Assembly: GCF_012035195.1 (NCBI RefSeq)
Contig: NZ_JAAVJH010000013.1
Coordinates: 1-64,000 of the forward strand
Reading direction: 5' to 3'
DNA length: 64,000 nucleotides
Source of the DNA: Sphingomonas corticis
GTDB taxonomy: Bacteria; Pseudomonadota; Alphaproteobacteria; Sphingomonadales; Sphingomonadaceae
Shown: piece after piece, positions 1-8,023 of the stretch
How the letters are laid out: each line of letters starts with the position of its first letter
Numbering within the stretch: the stretch's first letter is position 1
The notes under the pieces: model-generated
Seen by the model: the letters and a program-made list of their open reading frames with translations, nothing else
Databases searched by the model: none
What the model was told of the DNA's origin: nothing
Translations under genes and position numbers: made by a program

Positions 1-66
1 AATACCAGCATCCCGATCTCGCCGCCTGACACACCGCCAAGCGAGCAGCCTAGACCACCGGGATGA

Positions 67-123
67 GGGGTCCTTTTTCGACGCCGATCACCCCGCTACC
101 GGGGTCCCTTTTCCACGCCGATC
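67..123. repeat. 23-bp near-identical direct repeat at the 3' end of the acyltransferase gene
   Basis: Copies at 67-89 and 101-123 match at 21 of 23 positions. They are separated by 11 bases that complete a short inverted repeat (ACCCCG / CGGGGT). The copy at 101-123 lies inside the acyltransferase coding end; the other lies beyond the stop codon. A local duplication may have shortened or rebuilt the C-terminus. It could also act as a weak hairpin terminator, but there is no good T-run on the minus strand. Confidence 0.6.
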
Positions 124-957
124 CACAAACGTCATGGCGATCAGCAAGGCCACGCTACCGAGATTGTGGACGAAGGACGGCAGGAACGGCATCGGCGCCA
201 GGCTGATCGCCAAGGCGGCCGCCACGAAGAGCCACTGCGGCATCGGCCGGCCCGCCAGCGGCAGATCGGCCGAATGCCGGCTGTGCCCCTTCAGCCAGGC
301 GCCGAAGATGCCGCCCATGATGAAGTTGAGGACCAGCGGGTCCGTGACGATATAGTCGATGTTCACCCAGCTGAGCCGCTCGGCGTGGAAGCCGGTCACC
401 CACGCCGCCAGGACGGGAACGCCGATCACGACGCATAGCGCGACGAGCAGGCGGGTGCCGTTGAAGAACAGCAGGCACGCGGCAAACACCACGTAGAAGT
501 ACATCTCGTAGACGAGGGTCCACGCCTGGCCGATGAACATGCCGTTCCGCTCGCCCGGCAGACCGGGCAGCAGGAGGTAGTTGCGGATCACCGCATCGGG
601 CCACACCCTCACCCACAGGTGGCGCAGAAAGCCGGAACCCGCTGCCGCCGCCGCTACGATCATCGCCAGCAGGATGGACAGCCAGAGGACGTACACCGGA
701 TAGATGCGCTCCACGCGGGCGCGGAGGAACAGGGCAGCGGGCCGCGCCCCTGGCGTTGCCTGTCTGGTCGTGAGCACCATCAGCATGCCGCTGAGACAGA
801 AGAAGGCCATGACGCCCAGGTGCGCCAGGTCCCCGATGCGCAGGATGTCGCGCAGACCGACGCCATTCTCCGGCGAGTGCCAGACGTGATTTGCTACAAC
901 AGCCGATGCAGCGATGCCGCGCAGGATCTGGAGAGCGGGATAACGATGCTTGTCCAT
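88..957 (-). CDS. Acyltransferase family 3 membrane protein
   Basis: About 289 residues. The N-terminus has the acyltransferase-3 signature: an Arg-Gly pair in the first helix followed by the conserved His of a VxxNHVW segment. Many hydrophobic helices follow, as expected for an inner-membrane O-acyltransferase that acetylates surface polysaccharide or other glycans. I chose the ATG at 957; a GTG at 981 in the same frame would add eight residues, and neither has a clear ribosome-binding site. It is shorter than the usual 340-400 residues and ends right after a helix, where a 23-bp direct repeat crosses the stop codon, so the C-terminus may be truncated. The specific substrate is unknown. The nearby TupA-like ATP-grasp gene fits a cell-surface glycan role. 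Confidence 0.75.
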   Translation of the reverse strand: MDKHRYPALQILRGIAASAVVANHVWHSPENGVGLRDILRIGDLAHLGVMAFFCLSGMLMVLTTRQATPGARPAALFLRARVERIYPVYVLWLSILLAMIVAAAAAGSGFLRHLWVRVWPDAVIRNYLLLPGLPGERNGMFIGQAWTLVYEMYFYVVFAACLLFFNGTRLLVALCVVIGVPVLAAWVTGFHAERLSWVNIDYIVTDPLVLNFIMGGIFGAWLKGHSRHSADLPLAGRPMPQWLFVAAALAISLAPMPFLPSFVHNLGSVALLIAMTFVDRRGKGTPVAG

Positions 958-1367
958 CACGTAACCGGTAGCATGTGCCACTGACGCGGCAAGCAGATAG
1001 CCCGCGAAATCGGTGACCCCTTAGGTTCATCGCAGCGTCCACCATAGCGCCGTGCTGCTGTAATTGTAGAAATCTCATGATTTTCGCTGGAGCGACTTGT
1101 AAGGAATTTGCATCGCGGTGCATCCAGGCACAATCCACGACCAAGCGACGTGCTACGATTATTCTACTATTTCAGTACGATATGTGCGGTCGCGCTCTGA
1201 CCAAGGATCCGGATGGGCAAGCGATGAGCCGGGTCGAGCCTGTCCTGCCGCCCGCGGGTGAGGAGGCGAATTCCGCTCGCCTGTCGTCATCGCGCCGATT
1301 GAACAGGGTGGCCTGCCGCCGCTAGCGACGCTACCCCCGCGCCGCAGCGACGCAGATCGCCGGGGGG
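958..1367. other. Intergenic region of about 400 bp, no gene recognised
   Basis: This gap lies between the divergent acyltransferase (minus) and ATP-grasp (plus) genes. The part from about 1030 to 1190 is visibly richer in A and T than its surroundings, which fits promoters for the two genes. Short frames here have no recognisable motif. I see no tRNA, terminator or convincing operator. Confidence 0.5.
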
Positions 1368-2267
1368 ATGATGAAGCGGCAATCGAGATGGTGGACGGCG
1401 GCCGAGCGGCTGGCCGGCAAGGTGTCCGACCGGCTATACCTGTCGATCCGCTACTATCGCCGCTTCGGACGGTGGCCCGCGCTGAAACCGCCGGCGGCGT
1501 TCAGCGAGCATCTGCTGGCGTTCAAGCTGGCATCGCGCGGCGACGCGCGGCTCCCGGTCATGAGCGACAAGGTCGCGGTCAAGGCCTGGGTCGCCGAGCG
1601 GCTGGGCGAGCGATACGTCATCCCCACCCTGTGGTCTGGCGCCACGCTGCCGCCGCGGGAGGACAGGATCTGGCCGATGCCCTACGTAATGAAATCGGCC
1701 CATGGGTCCGCGCAGACGATCTTCGTGCGCGACGAGGCCGACCAGCGCTGGGACGAGATCGAGGCCAAATGCGCGGGCTGGCTCGACGTCGACGAGGGAT
1801 ATGGCCGGCAGGATCGCGAGTGGCATTATGCCGCGATCCGGCCGCAGATCATCGTGGAGCCGCTGATCGGCGAGGACGGCGTGCCGCCGCCCGACTTCAA
1901 GTTCTTCACCTTCGCGGGCCAGGTGGGGATGATCGAGGTCGACATCTGCCGCTTCTCCACCCATCGCCGCTATCTGCTCGACCGGAACTGGGAACCGATG
2001 CCGTTCCACTTCAAGGTCCTGCCGGGACCCGATCCGCTCCCCCGCCCCGCCAACCTCGACCGCATGATCGAACTTGCCGAAAGAGCCGCTGCGGGCCTCG
2101 ATTTCGTGCGCGTCGATTTCTACGACACACGCGACGGTATCTTCTTCGGCGAGGCCACGTTCTTTCCGGCAGGCGGGAACGGGCGGTTCATCCCGCCGGA
2201 AGCCGATTTCGTCGTCGGCAAGATCTGGACCGACCTCATGGCCGGGCGGGCCGAGGGTGGACGGTGA
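1368..2267 (+). CDS. TupA-like ATP-grasp polysaccharide biosynthesis protein
   Basis: 299 residues. It resembles the TupA-type ATP-grasp family, which attaches an acidic or amino-acid-like group to a surface polysaccharide. Visible traits are the basic N-terminus with tandem aromatic residues, the central PYVMKSAHGSAQ segment that fits the nucleotide-binding Lys strand, and a C-terminal stretch with DFVRVDFYDT followed by FFGEATFFPAGG, which is the metal/ATP-binding end. No signal peptide, so probably cytosolic. Two ATGs in a row (1368, 1371) follow a run of G residues that could serve as ribosome-binding site. It stands alone, upstream of tRNA-Gly. The product of the reaction cannot be told from sequence. 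Confidence 0.7.
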   Translation: MMKRQSRWWTAAERLAGKVSDRLYLSIRYYRRFGRWPALKPPAAFSEHLLAFKLASRGDARLPVMSDKVAVKAWVAERLGERYVIPTLWSGATLPPREDRIWPMPYVMKSAHGSAQTIFVRDEADQRWDEIEAKCAGWLDVDEGYGRQDREWHYAAIRPQIIVEPLIGEDGVPPPDFKFFTFAGQVGMIEVDICRFSTHRRYLLDRNWEPMPFHFKVLPGPDPLPRPANLDRMIELAERAAAGLDFVRVDFYDTRDGIFFGEATFFPAGGNGRFIPPEADFVVGKIWTDLMAGRAEGGR

Positions 2268-2278
2268 GGCCGGATCGG

Positions 2279-2352
2279 TGGAGCGGGTAGCGGGAATCGA
2301 ACCCGCGTATTCAGCTTGGAAGGCTGCTGCACTACCATTGTGCTATACCCGC
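2279..2352 (-). tRNA. tRNA-Gly (anticodon TCC)
   Basis: The minus strand folds into a full cloverleaf. Acceptor arms GCGGGTA and TACCCGC pair, the anticodon loop reads CTTCCAA between complementary stems, and the T-loop has GGTTCGAATCC. The discriminator base is followed by an encoded CCA. 74 nt including CCA. It lies in the gap between the ATP-grasp and SGNH hydrolase genes, on the opposite strand. Confidence 0.95.
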
Positions 2353-2432
2353 CCGCGCCCCCGCCCTTAGCGGAGAGCGTCGGCGCTGCCAAGCGGTTGA
2401 CCGGTGGCGGCGGACACGGAAAAGGCGAGGCG

Positions 2433-3377
2433 ATGCCGATCGCCCTCCGCGCCCTCCTCCTCGCCCTCCTGATCGCCGCCCCGGCCCGGTCGCAGCAGGT
2501 GCCCCTCGTGGTGCCGCCAAGACCGGTGACGCCTCCCGTCGTCGTGGCGGCCCCGCCGGTGACCGCGGCGACGCGGACGATCGTGTTCGTCGGCAACAGC
2601 TTCACCTTCGGCGCGCTGACGCCGGTGGAGCGGTTCCGCGCCGATACGGTCACCGACCTGAACGGCACCGGCGTCGGCGGCGTGCCCGCGCTGTTCAAGG
2701 CGTTCACGCTGGCCGTGGGGCTCGACTATCGCGTCAGCCTGGAGACGGTTGGGGGGGCGGGGCTGGACCTGCACTGGACGGAGAAGCGCGCGCTGCTCGA
2801 CCGCGCATGGGACGTCGTCGTGCTGCAGGGCTACAGCACGCTCGATCGCGAGAAGCCGGGCGACGGCGCGTCGCACAGCCGCCACGCCGGATTGCTGGCG
2901 CGCATGGCGGAGGCGGCGAATCCGAAGGTGCGCGTGGAACTGGTCGCCACCTGGTCGCGCGCCGACCAGGTGTGGCAGCCCGAGGGCCATTGGTACGGCG
3001 AGCCGATCGAGCGGATGGCGGACGATCTGCAGCGCGCGACGGTGCGGGCGGTGCGATCGTCGCGCGCGATCGACGGCGCCATTCCCGTCGGCCGCGCGTG
3101 GAACCGCGCCTTCGCGACCGGGCTGGCCGATCCCAACCCGTACGACGGGATCGACGCGGGGCAAATCAGCCTGTGGGCATCCGACCAGTATCACGCCAGC
3201 ACCGCGGGCTATTACCTGTCCGCGCTGGTGATCTTCGGCAAGGTGACGGGCCGCGACCCACGCTCGCTGACCCGCCACGAGCGCGCCGCGCGCGAGCTGG
3301 GGCTGCCGCCCGAGCAGGTCGCCGCGTTGCAGGCGATCGCGCACGACACGCTGCGTCGCGACGGGCGAGCGCGGTGA
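2433..3377 (+). CDS. Exported SGNH/GDSL-type hydrolase
   Basis: 314 residues with an N-terminal signal peptide (hydrophobic stretch about residues 4-17, cleavage near 20) and then a Pro-rich spacer. SGNH features are the nucleophile motif VGNSFTFG (Ser56), a VVLQGYS segment, and a C-terminal SDQYH block (about Asp251 and His254) for the catalytic dyad. This family includes esterases and carbohydrate deacetylases; the substrate is unknown and it probably works in the periplasm. A longer reading frame begins upstream but would run through tRNA-Gly, so I chose the ATG at 2433. Its stop codon overlaps the start of the next gene within a 30-bp tandem repeat, suggesting translational coupling. Confidence 0.7.
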   Translation: MPIALRALLLALLIAAPARSQQVPLVVPPRPVTPPVVVAAPPVTAATRTIVFVGNSFTFGALTPVERFRADTVTDLNGTGVGGVPALFKAFTLAVGLDYRVSLETVGGAGLDLHWTEKRALLDRAWDVVVLQGYSTLDREKPGDGASHSRHAGLLARMAEAANPKVRVELVATWSRADQVWQPEGHWYGEPIERMADDLQRATVRAVRSSRAIDGAIPVGRAWNRAFATGLADPNPYDGIDAGQISLWASDQYHASTAGYYLSALVIFGKVTGRDPRSLTRHERAARELGLPPEQVAALQAIAHDTLRRDGRAR

Positions 3378-3445
3378 TGCCGACGTGGCGTCGGCCGGGC
3401 GCGGTGATGCCGACGTGGCGTCGGCCGGGCGCGGTGAGGCCGACG
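3371..3445 (+). repeat. 30-bp tandem repeat spanning a stop/start junction
   Basis: Two identical 30-bp units lie at 3371-3400 and 3401-3430, followed by a degenerate half unit at 3431-3445. The first unit contains the SGNH hydrolase stop overlapping an ATG (TGATG at 3375-3379). The second repeats that ATG in frame at 3407, and the third has only a GTG at 3434. Because 30 is a multiple of three, copy number changes the N-terminus of the next protein by ten residues without a frameshift. Confidence 0.9.
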
Positions 3446-4273
3446 CGGCGCGCGTGCCTGGGCGCCGCGGCGGCCGCGCTGCCTTCGGCGGTGTTCGCGA
3501 CACGATCGCGGGCGCCGATGGCCGCGATGACCTTCAACCTGCGCGTGCCGGTCGACACCGCGCCCGAGCGGCGGTGGGAGGCGCGGCTGCCGGTCGCCGC
3601 GTCGTTGCTCCGCCGCCACGCGCCCGACGTGGTCGGCACGCAGGAGACGCTGCTGCGACAGGTCGGGGACCTGATCGACGCGCTGCCCGCCTATGGCTGG
3701 ATCGGGCGAGGCCGGCGCGGCGGCGACGCCGACGAGCATATGGCGATCCTCTATCGCCGCGACCGCTGGCGCGTGGCGATGCAGGGGGACTTCTGGTTCT
3801 CCGACACGCCGCGGGTGCCGGGCAGCATGGGGTGGGGCAACGTCTATCCGCGGATGGTGACCTGGGCGCTGCTGGCGGGGCGCGGCGACGGGCGGCGCTC
3901 ATACGTGGTGAACACGCACTTGCCCTATCGGGCGGAGGATGCCGCGGTGCGGACGCGCTGCGCGCGCATGCTGGCAGACTGGATCGCGGCGCTGCCGCGC
4001 GGCGTGCCGGTGGTGCTGACGGGCGACTTCAATGCCGCGCCGGACGAGCCCGCGCACGGCGTGCTGACGGCAACGCTGGCCGACGCCCGCGTCGTCACCG
4101 CGGTGCGCGAGGGGCCGGACGCGACATTCCACGACTTTACCGGGAAGGCCGACCGGCGCATCGACTGGATCCTGTGCCGCGGGCTGACGCCGCGTCGATG
4201 CGCGACGCTGACCGACCACGCGGGGGCGGTGTGGCCGTCCGACCACTTTCCGGTGCTGGCGGAGTTTGAATAA
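3377..4273 (+). CDS. Exported endonuclease/exonuclease/phosphatase-family hydrolase
   Basis: 298 residues from the first ATG (3377). EEP-superfamily motifs are the MTFNLR strand, GTQETL (metal-binding Glu), LTGDFNAAPDE, and the C-terminal SDHFPVLAEFE ending. The family covers DNases, sphingomyelinase-like phosphodiesterases and phosphatases; the substrate is unknown. Three possible starts lie in a tandem repeat: ATG 3377, ATG 3407 and GTG 3434. The GTG start would place a TAT-like signal (RPTRRACLG followed by an Ala-rich stretch and AVFA) right at the N-terminus, so the ten-residue repeats may be untranslated or extra. The 3377 start overlaps the upstream stop and suits coupling. Export to the periplasm is inferred. 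Confidence 0.7.
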   Translation: MPTWRRPGAVMPTWRRPGAVRPTRRACLGAAAAALPSAVFATRSRAPMAAMTFNLRVPVDTAPERRWEARLPVAASLLRRHAPDVVGTQETLLRQVGDLIDALPAYGWIGRGRRGGDADEHMAILYRRDRWRVAMQGDFWFSDTPRVPGSMGWGNVYPRMVTWALLAGRGDGRRSYVVNTHLPYRAEDAAVRTRCARMLADWIAALPRGVPVVLTGDFNAAPDEPAHGVLTATLADARVVTAVREGPDATFHDFTGKADRRIDWILCRGLTPRRCATLTDHAGAVWPSDHFPVLAEFE

Positions 4274-4309
4274 GGGAGGCGTGGTCGAAGGCGAAGCGAA
4301 GGGACGGCG

Positions 4310-5962
4310 TCAACTCTCCAGCAGCCGCGCCGCCTGCGCGCGGGCCTCGTCGGTGACGGTGGCGCCGGACAGCATCCGCGCGATCTCCTCGCGCCGCTCC
4401 CCCGCGTCGAGCGGGCGGACGCCGGTGCGGGTGACGATGCCGTCGGAGGACTTGGCGATCAGCAGGTGCGCCGCGCCGCGCGCCGCCACCTGCGGGCTGT
4501 GCGTGACGACCAGCAGCTGCGCCTTGTCCGCCAGCCGCGCCAGCCGGTCGCCGATCGCGCTCGCCACCGCGCCGCCGACGCCGCGGTCGATCTCGTCGAA
4601 GATCATCGTCGCGGCGCCCCCCTCCTCCGCCAGCGCGACCTTCAGCGCCAGGATGAAGCGCGACAATTCGCCGCCCGACGCGATCTTCGCCAGCGGGCCG
4701 AACGGCGCGCCCGGGTTCGTCGCGATCTCGAACTCCACGCGGTCGCGGCCCGCGGCGGACCAGTCGCTCTCCGCCAGCGGCGCCACCACGGTGCGGAAGC
4801 GCGCGGCGTCCAGCCTCAGCGGCGCCAGCTCGCCCGCCACCGCCGCGTCCAGCCGCGCCGCGGCGCGCTCGCGCTCCGCCGACAGCGCCGCCGCCGCCGC
4901 GGCATAGTCCCCGCGCGCGGCGGATACCCGCGCCTCCAGCCCGGCCAGCCCCTCCTCGCCCGCGTTCAGCCGGTCGAGGTCGCCGCGCAGGCGATCGGCC
5001 AACGCGGCGAGATCGTCGGGCTGGACGCGATGCTTGCGCGCCATGCCGCGCAGGTCGAACAACCGCGCCTCGTCCTCCTCCAGCGCGCGCGGGTCGAGCA
5101 TCAGCGCGGAGGCGGCCTCGCGCAGCCGCTCCTCCGCCACCGCGCCCTCGATCACCGCGCGATCCACCGCGGCGAGCGCCTCGGCGAAGGCGGGATGATC
5201 CTCCCGCACCCGCTCCAGCACGCGTGCGGCCTGGCGCAGGTGCGACATGGCGCCGTCTGCGCCGTCGAGATGCGTCTCGATGGCGGACAGGTCGTCGGCG
5301 ACCTTCTCGGCGCGCTGCATCAGGCGGCGGCGCTCCGCCAGCGCCTCCTCCTCGCCCGGCTCGGGCGCGAGCGCCTCCAGCTCGGCGACGGCGTGCTCCA
5401 GCCACTCGCGGTCGCGCTGCGCGGTGTCGATCGCGGTGCGCGCGGCGGCCAGCTCGCCCTCCGCCGCGCGCCACAGGCCGTGCGCGCGCGCCACGCCCGC
5501 GGCGTCGGTGCGCGCATAGGCGTCCAGCAGCGCGCGGTGCCCCGCGGGCGCCAGCAGCCCGCGGTCGTCGTGCTGGCCGTGGATCTCCACCAGCCGCGCG
5601 CCGATCTCGCGCAGCAGCGCGGCGGAGGCGGGCTGGTCGTTGACGAAGGCGCGGCTGCCGCCGTCCGCCTTCACCAGGCGGCGGACGATCAGCGGCTCGC
5701 CCGGCTCCACGTCCAGGCCATTCTCGTCGAGCAGCGCGATCACCGCGGCGGGCGCGTCGAACGTGGCGGTGACGACCGCCTGCGCCGCCCCGCTGCGCAC
5801 CAGCCCGCTCTCGCCCCGGCGACCGAGTGCGAGGCCGAGCGCGTCGAGCAGAATCGACTTGCCCGCCCCCGTCTCGCCGGTCAGCACGCCGAGCCCGGCG
5901 CCGAACTCCAGCTCCAGCGCCTCGATCAGCACCACGTCGCGAATGGAGAGGGCGGTCAGCAT
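4310..5962 (-). CDS. recN: DNA repair ATPase RecN
   Basis: 550 residues, normal for RecN, an SMC-like cytosolic ATPase acting in double-strand-break repair. The Walker A motif GETGAGKS is at residues 29-36 of an N-terminal ATPase lobe. A long coiled-coil middle rich in Ala, Arg and Glu follows, then the C-terminal lobe with GGELSRFILALK (ABC signature), MIFDEID (Walker B) and THSPQVAA. It lies directly downstream of bamD on the same strand, about 75 bp apart, the usual alphaproteobacterial order. Confidence 0.96.
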   Translation of the reverse strand: MLTALSIRDVVLIEALELEFGAGLGVLTGETGAGKSILLDALGLALGRRGESGLVRSGAAQAVVTATFDAPAAVIALLDENGLDVEPGEPLIVRRLVKADGGSRAFVNDQPASAALLREIGARLVEIHGQHDDRGLLAPAGHRALLDAYARTDAAGVARAHGLWRAAEGELAAARTAIDTAQRDREWLEHAVAELEALAPEPGEEEALAERRRLMQRAEKVADDLSAIETHLDGADGAMSHLRQAARVLERVREDHPAFAEALAAVDRAVIEGAVAEERLREAASALMLDPRALEEDEARLFDLRGMARKHRVQPDDLAALADRLRGDLDRLNAGEEGLAGLEARVSAARGDYAAAAAALSAERERAAARLDAAVAGELAPLRLDAARFRTVVAPLAESDWSAAGRDRVEFEIATNPGAPFGPLAKIASGGELSRFILALKVALAEEGGAATMIFDEIDRGVGGAVASAIGDRLARLADKAQLLVVTHSPQVAARGAAHLLIAKSSDGIVTRTGVRPLDAGERREEIARMLSGATVTDEARAQAARLLES

Positions 5963-6038
5963 CGGTGGCCGTCCTTAGCGCAATTTGCGGACGCGGTTAC
6001 CCTTTTTGTTCTGCCGTCGCCGCGCCGCCGCCAGCGCG

Positions 6039-7019
6039 CTAGGGCGTCGGCGTGGTCGCGGCGTCGCTGGCGGTGCCGACGCCCGTTTCCGGCGCCTCGG
6101 CGTCGCCGCCGGTCGTCGCCGGCGTCGGTGCGGTGACCGCGCCGGTGGAGGGTGCGACCGCCGTCGCCTCGCCCGGCGGGCCCTTGGGGGCGGCATTGCC
6201 GACGACCACGGGCGCGCCCGGCGCCAGCGGCGCGATCGGCGTCGCCGGATTGTCGCGCATCAGCTTGTAGGCGCGACCGTACCAGTCGGAACCGGGGTAA
6301 TTGGCGCCAAGGACCGCCGCCGCCTTCTCCGCCTCGCCGCGCACGCCGAGCGCCAGGTAGGTCTCCGTCAGCCGCATCAGCGCCTCGGGCGCGTGGGTGG
6401 TCGTCTGATAATCGTCGATCACCTTGCGGAAGCGCAGCGTCGCCGCCATCCACTGCCGTCGCCGCTCGTAGAAGCGGCCGATCTCCATCTCCTTGCCCGC
6501 CAGATGGTCGCGCACGAGGTCGACCTTCAGCCGCGCGTCGGCGGCGTAGCGGGTGTTGGGATAGCGGCGCACCAGCTCGCCCAGCGCATCCTGCGCCTGC
6601 GCCGTGATCTTCTGGTCGCGCGTCACGTCGCCGATCTGCTCGTAATAGCTGAGCGCGATCAGGTAATAGGCGTAGGGCGCGTCGCGGTTGCCGGGGTGGA
6701 CCGACAGGAAGCGCTGCGCGCCCTGGATCGCCTCGGTATAGTCGCCGTTGAGATAATAGCTGAACGCGCCCATCAGCTGCGCCCGGCGCGCCCACACCGA
6801 ATAGGGGTGCTGGCGCTCCACCTCGTCGAACAGCGCGGCGGCTTCCTTGTAGCGGCCGCTGTCCAGCCGCCCCTTCGCCGCGGTGTAGAGCGTGCCGACG
6901 TCGCGCGCCACGTAGGGAAGGTCGGTACGGGCGCCCCCGCCCCGCGCGCATCCGGCGACGGTGACGGCGGACGCGGCGAGCAGGCCCCATACGATCGGGC
7001 GGGCGAAGGAGGTACGCAT
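6039..7019 (-). CDS. bamD: Outer-membrane assembly lipoprotein BamD
   Basis: 326 residues. A lipoprotein signal ends in VAGC, with the acylated Cys at about residue 24. TPR-like helices follow (YTAAKGRLDSGRYKEAA, EVERQHPYSVWARRAQLM, YYEQIGDVTRDQ), the hallmark of BamD/ComL, a BAM-complex component that helps insert outer-membrane beta-barrels. The C-terminal 80 residues are low-complexity, rich in Ala, Pro, Thr and Gly, longer than in enterobacteria. Two adjacent ATGs (7022, 7019) are possible starts; a third at 7043 would weaken the signal peptide. Upstream of recN on the same strand; divergent from manA. Confidence 0.93.
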   Translation of the reverse strand: MRTSFARPIVWGLLAASAVTVAGCARGGGARTDLPYVARDVGTLYTAAKGRLDSGRYKEAAALFDEVERQHPYSVWARRAQLMGAFSYYLNGDYTEAIQGAQRFLSVHPGNRDAPYAYYLIALSYYEQIGDVTRDQKITAQAQDALGELVRRYPNTRYAADARLKVDLVRDHLAGKEMEIGRFYERRRQWMAATLRFRKVIDDYQTTTHAPEALMRLTETYLALGVRGEAEKAAAVLGANYPGSDWYGRAYKLMRDNPATPIAPLAPGAPVVVGNAAPKGPPGEATAVAPSTGAVTAPTPATTGGDAEAPETGVGTASDAATTPTP

Positions 7020-7128
7020 CATCGCCGCCTTAGCGCAGGCCATGGCCCCGCGCCAAGCCTTCCGTCGCGCCGGAACGGCTGGCATGGAGGGCGCGTTTCC
7101 CGCCGATCCCCGCACCGAAGGAGTTCCG

Positions 7129-7953
7129 ATGCCCGCCACCCTGCTCGCCACCAAGCGCGTCGAGAAACCGTGGGGGCGCCACCACCTCTATCCCGGGTTC
7201 GCCGACCCGGCGCCCGACGGCGAGCCGATCGGCGAGGTGTGGTTCCAGTCGCCGCATCCGGAAGAGCCGGAACTGCTCATCAAGTATCTGTTCACCAGCG
7301 AGAAGCTGTCGGTGCAGAACCATCCCTCGGACGAGGAGGCGCACCGCCGCGGGCTGCCGCGCGGCAAGGACGAATGCTGGACGATCCTGTCCGCCGAACC
7401 CGATTCGACGATCGCGATCGGTCCGCTGGCGCCGCTGACGAAGGACGAGCTGCGCGAGAGCGCGCTGGACGGGTCGATCGAGCACAAGCTGGACTGGAAG
7501 CCGGTGAAGGCCGGCGACTTCTTCTACTCGCATTCCGGCGTCATCCACGCGATCGGCGCGGGGTTGACGCTGATCGAGGTGCAGCAGAACAGCGACACCA
7601 CCTACCGCCTCTACGATTACGGCCGCCCGCGCGAGTTGCACCTGGACGACGGCGTGGCGGTGGCGGACCTCGAGCCGTGGACAGCGCCCGCCGCGCCGGG
7701 CGAGGTGGCGCCGGGGCGCACGATCCTGGTCGAAGGGCCGAAGTTCGTGCTGGAACGCTGGACCGGGGGCAAGCGCGACATCGCGCTGCCCGAGGGCAAG
7801 CAGGGCTGGCTGGTGCCGATCCGCGGCGAGGGCGTGGTCGGCGGGGTGGCGTGGAAGGCCGGCGAGTGCGTTCTGGTCGAGGGGCCGGAACTGCTCCACG
7901 CCAGCGAGGATGCGGACCTGCTGTTCGCCTATACGGGCACGGCGCGGCTGTAG
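7129..7953 (+). CDS. manA: Class I mannose-6-phosphate isomerase
   Basis: 274 residues, the short form of type I phosphomannose isomerase that interconverts fructose-6-phosphate and mannose-6-phosphate for GDP-mannose and glycan synthesis. Conserved elements are KPWGRHHLYP near the N-terminus, SVQNHPSDEEAHRRG (zinc-binding region), GKDECW, FFYSHSGVIHAIG (zinc His) and LIEVQQNSDTTYRLYDYGR. The start is the ATG at 7129 after GAAGGAG. A longer frame upstream overlaps the divergent bamD start and is unlikely. It could supply sugar precursors to the following glycosyltransferase. Confidence 0.93.
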   Translation: MPATLLATKRVEKPWGRHHLYPGFADPAPDGEPIGEVWFQSPHPEEPELLIKYLFTSEKLSVQNHPSDEEAHRRGLPRGKDECWTILSAEPDSTIAIGPLAPLTKDELRESALDGSIEHKLDWKPVKAGDFFYSHSGVIHAIGAGLTLIEVQQNSDTTYRLYDYGRPRELHLDDGVAVADLEPWTAPAAPGEVAPGRTILVEGPKFVLERWTGGKRDIALPEGKQGWLVPIRGEGVVGGVAWKAGECVLVEGPELLHASEDADLLFAYTGTARL

Positions 7954-8023
7954 CGGGCGCCGGCCTGATGGCCCGGTGTCGCGCCGAAGGCGGGAGTTAA
8001 CCGCTTCTCGCTACACCCGCGCG

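Noticed and set aside
2316..2432. Extended N-terminus for the SGNH hydrolase
   Set aside because: It would be translated through the tRNA-Gly gene; the ATG at 2433 gives a proper signal peptide.
4137..5474. Long minus- and plus-strand open frames over recN and other genes, rich in Arg, Ala and Gly
   Set aside because: They are shadow frames of high-GC coding sequence: low-complexity translation, no family motif, and a well-recognised gene in another frame at the same place.
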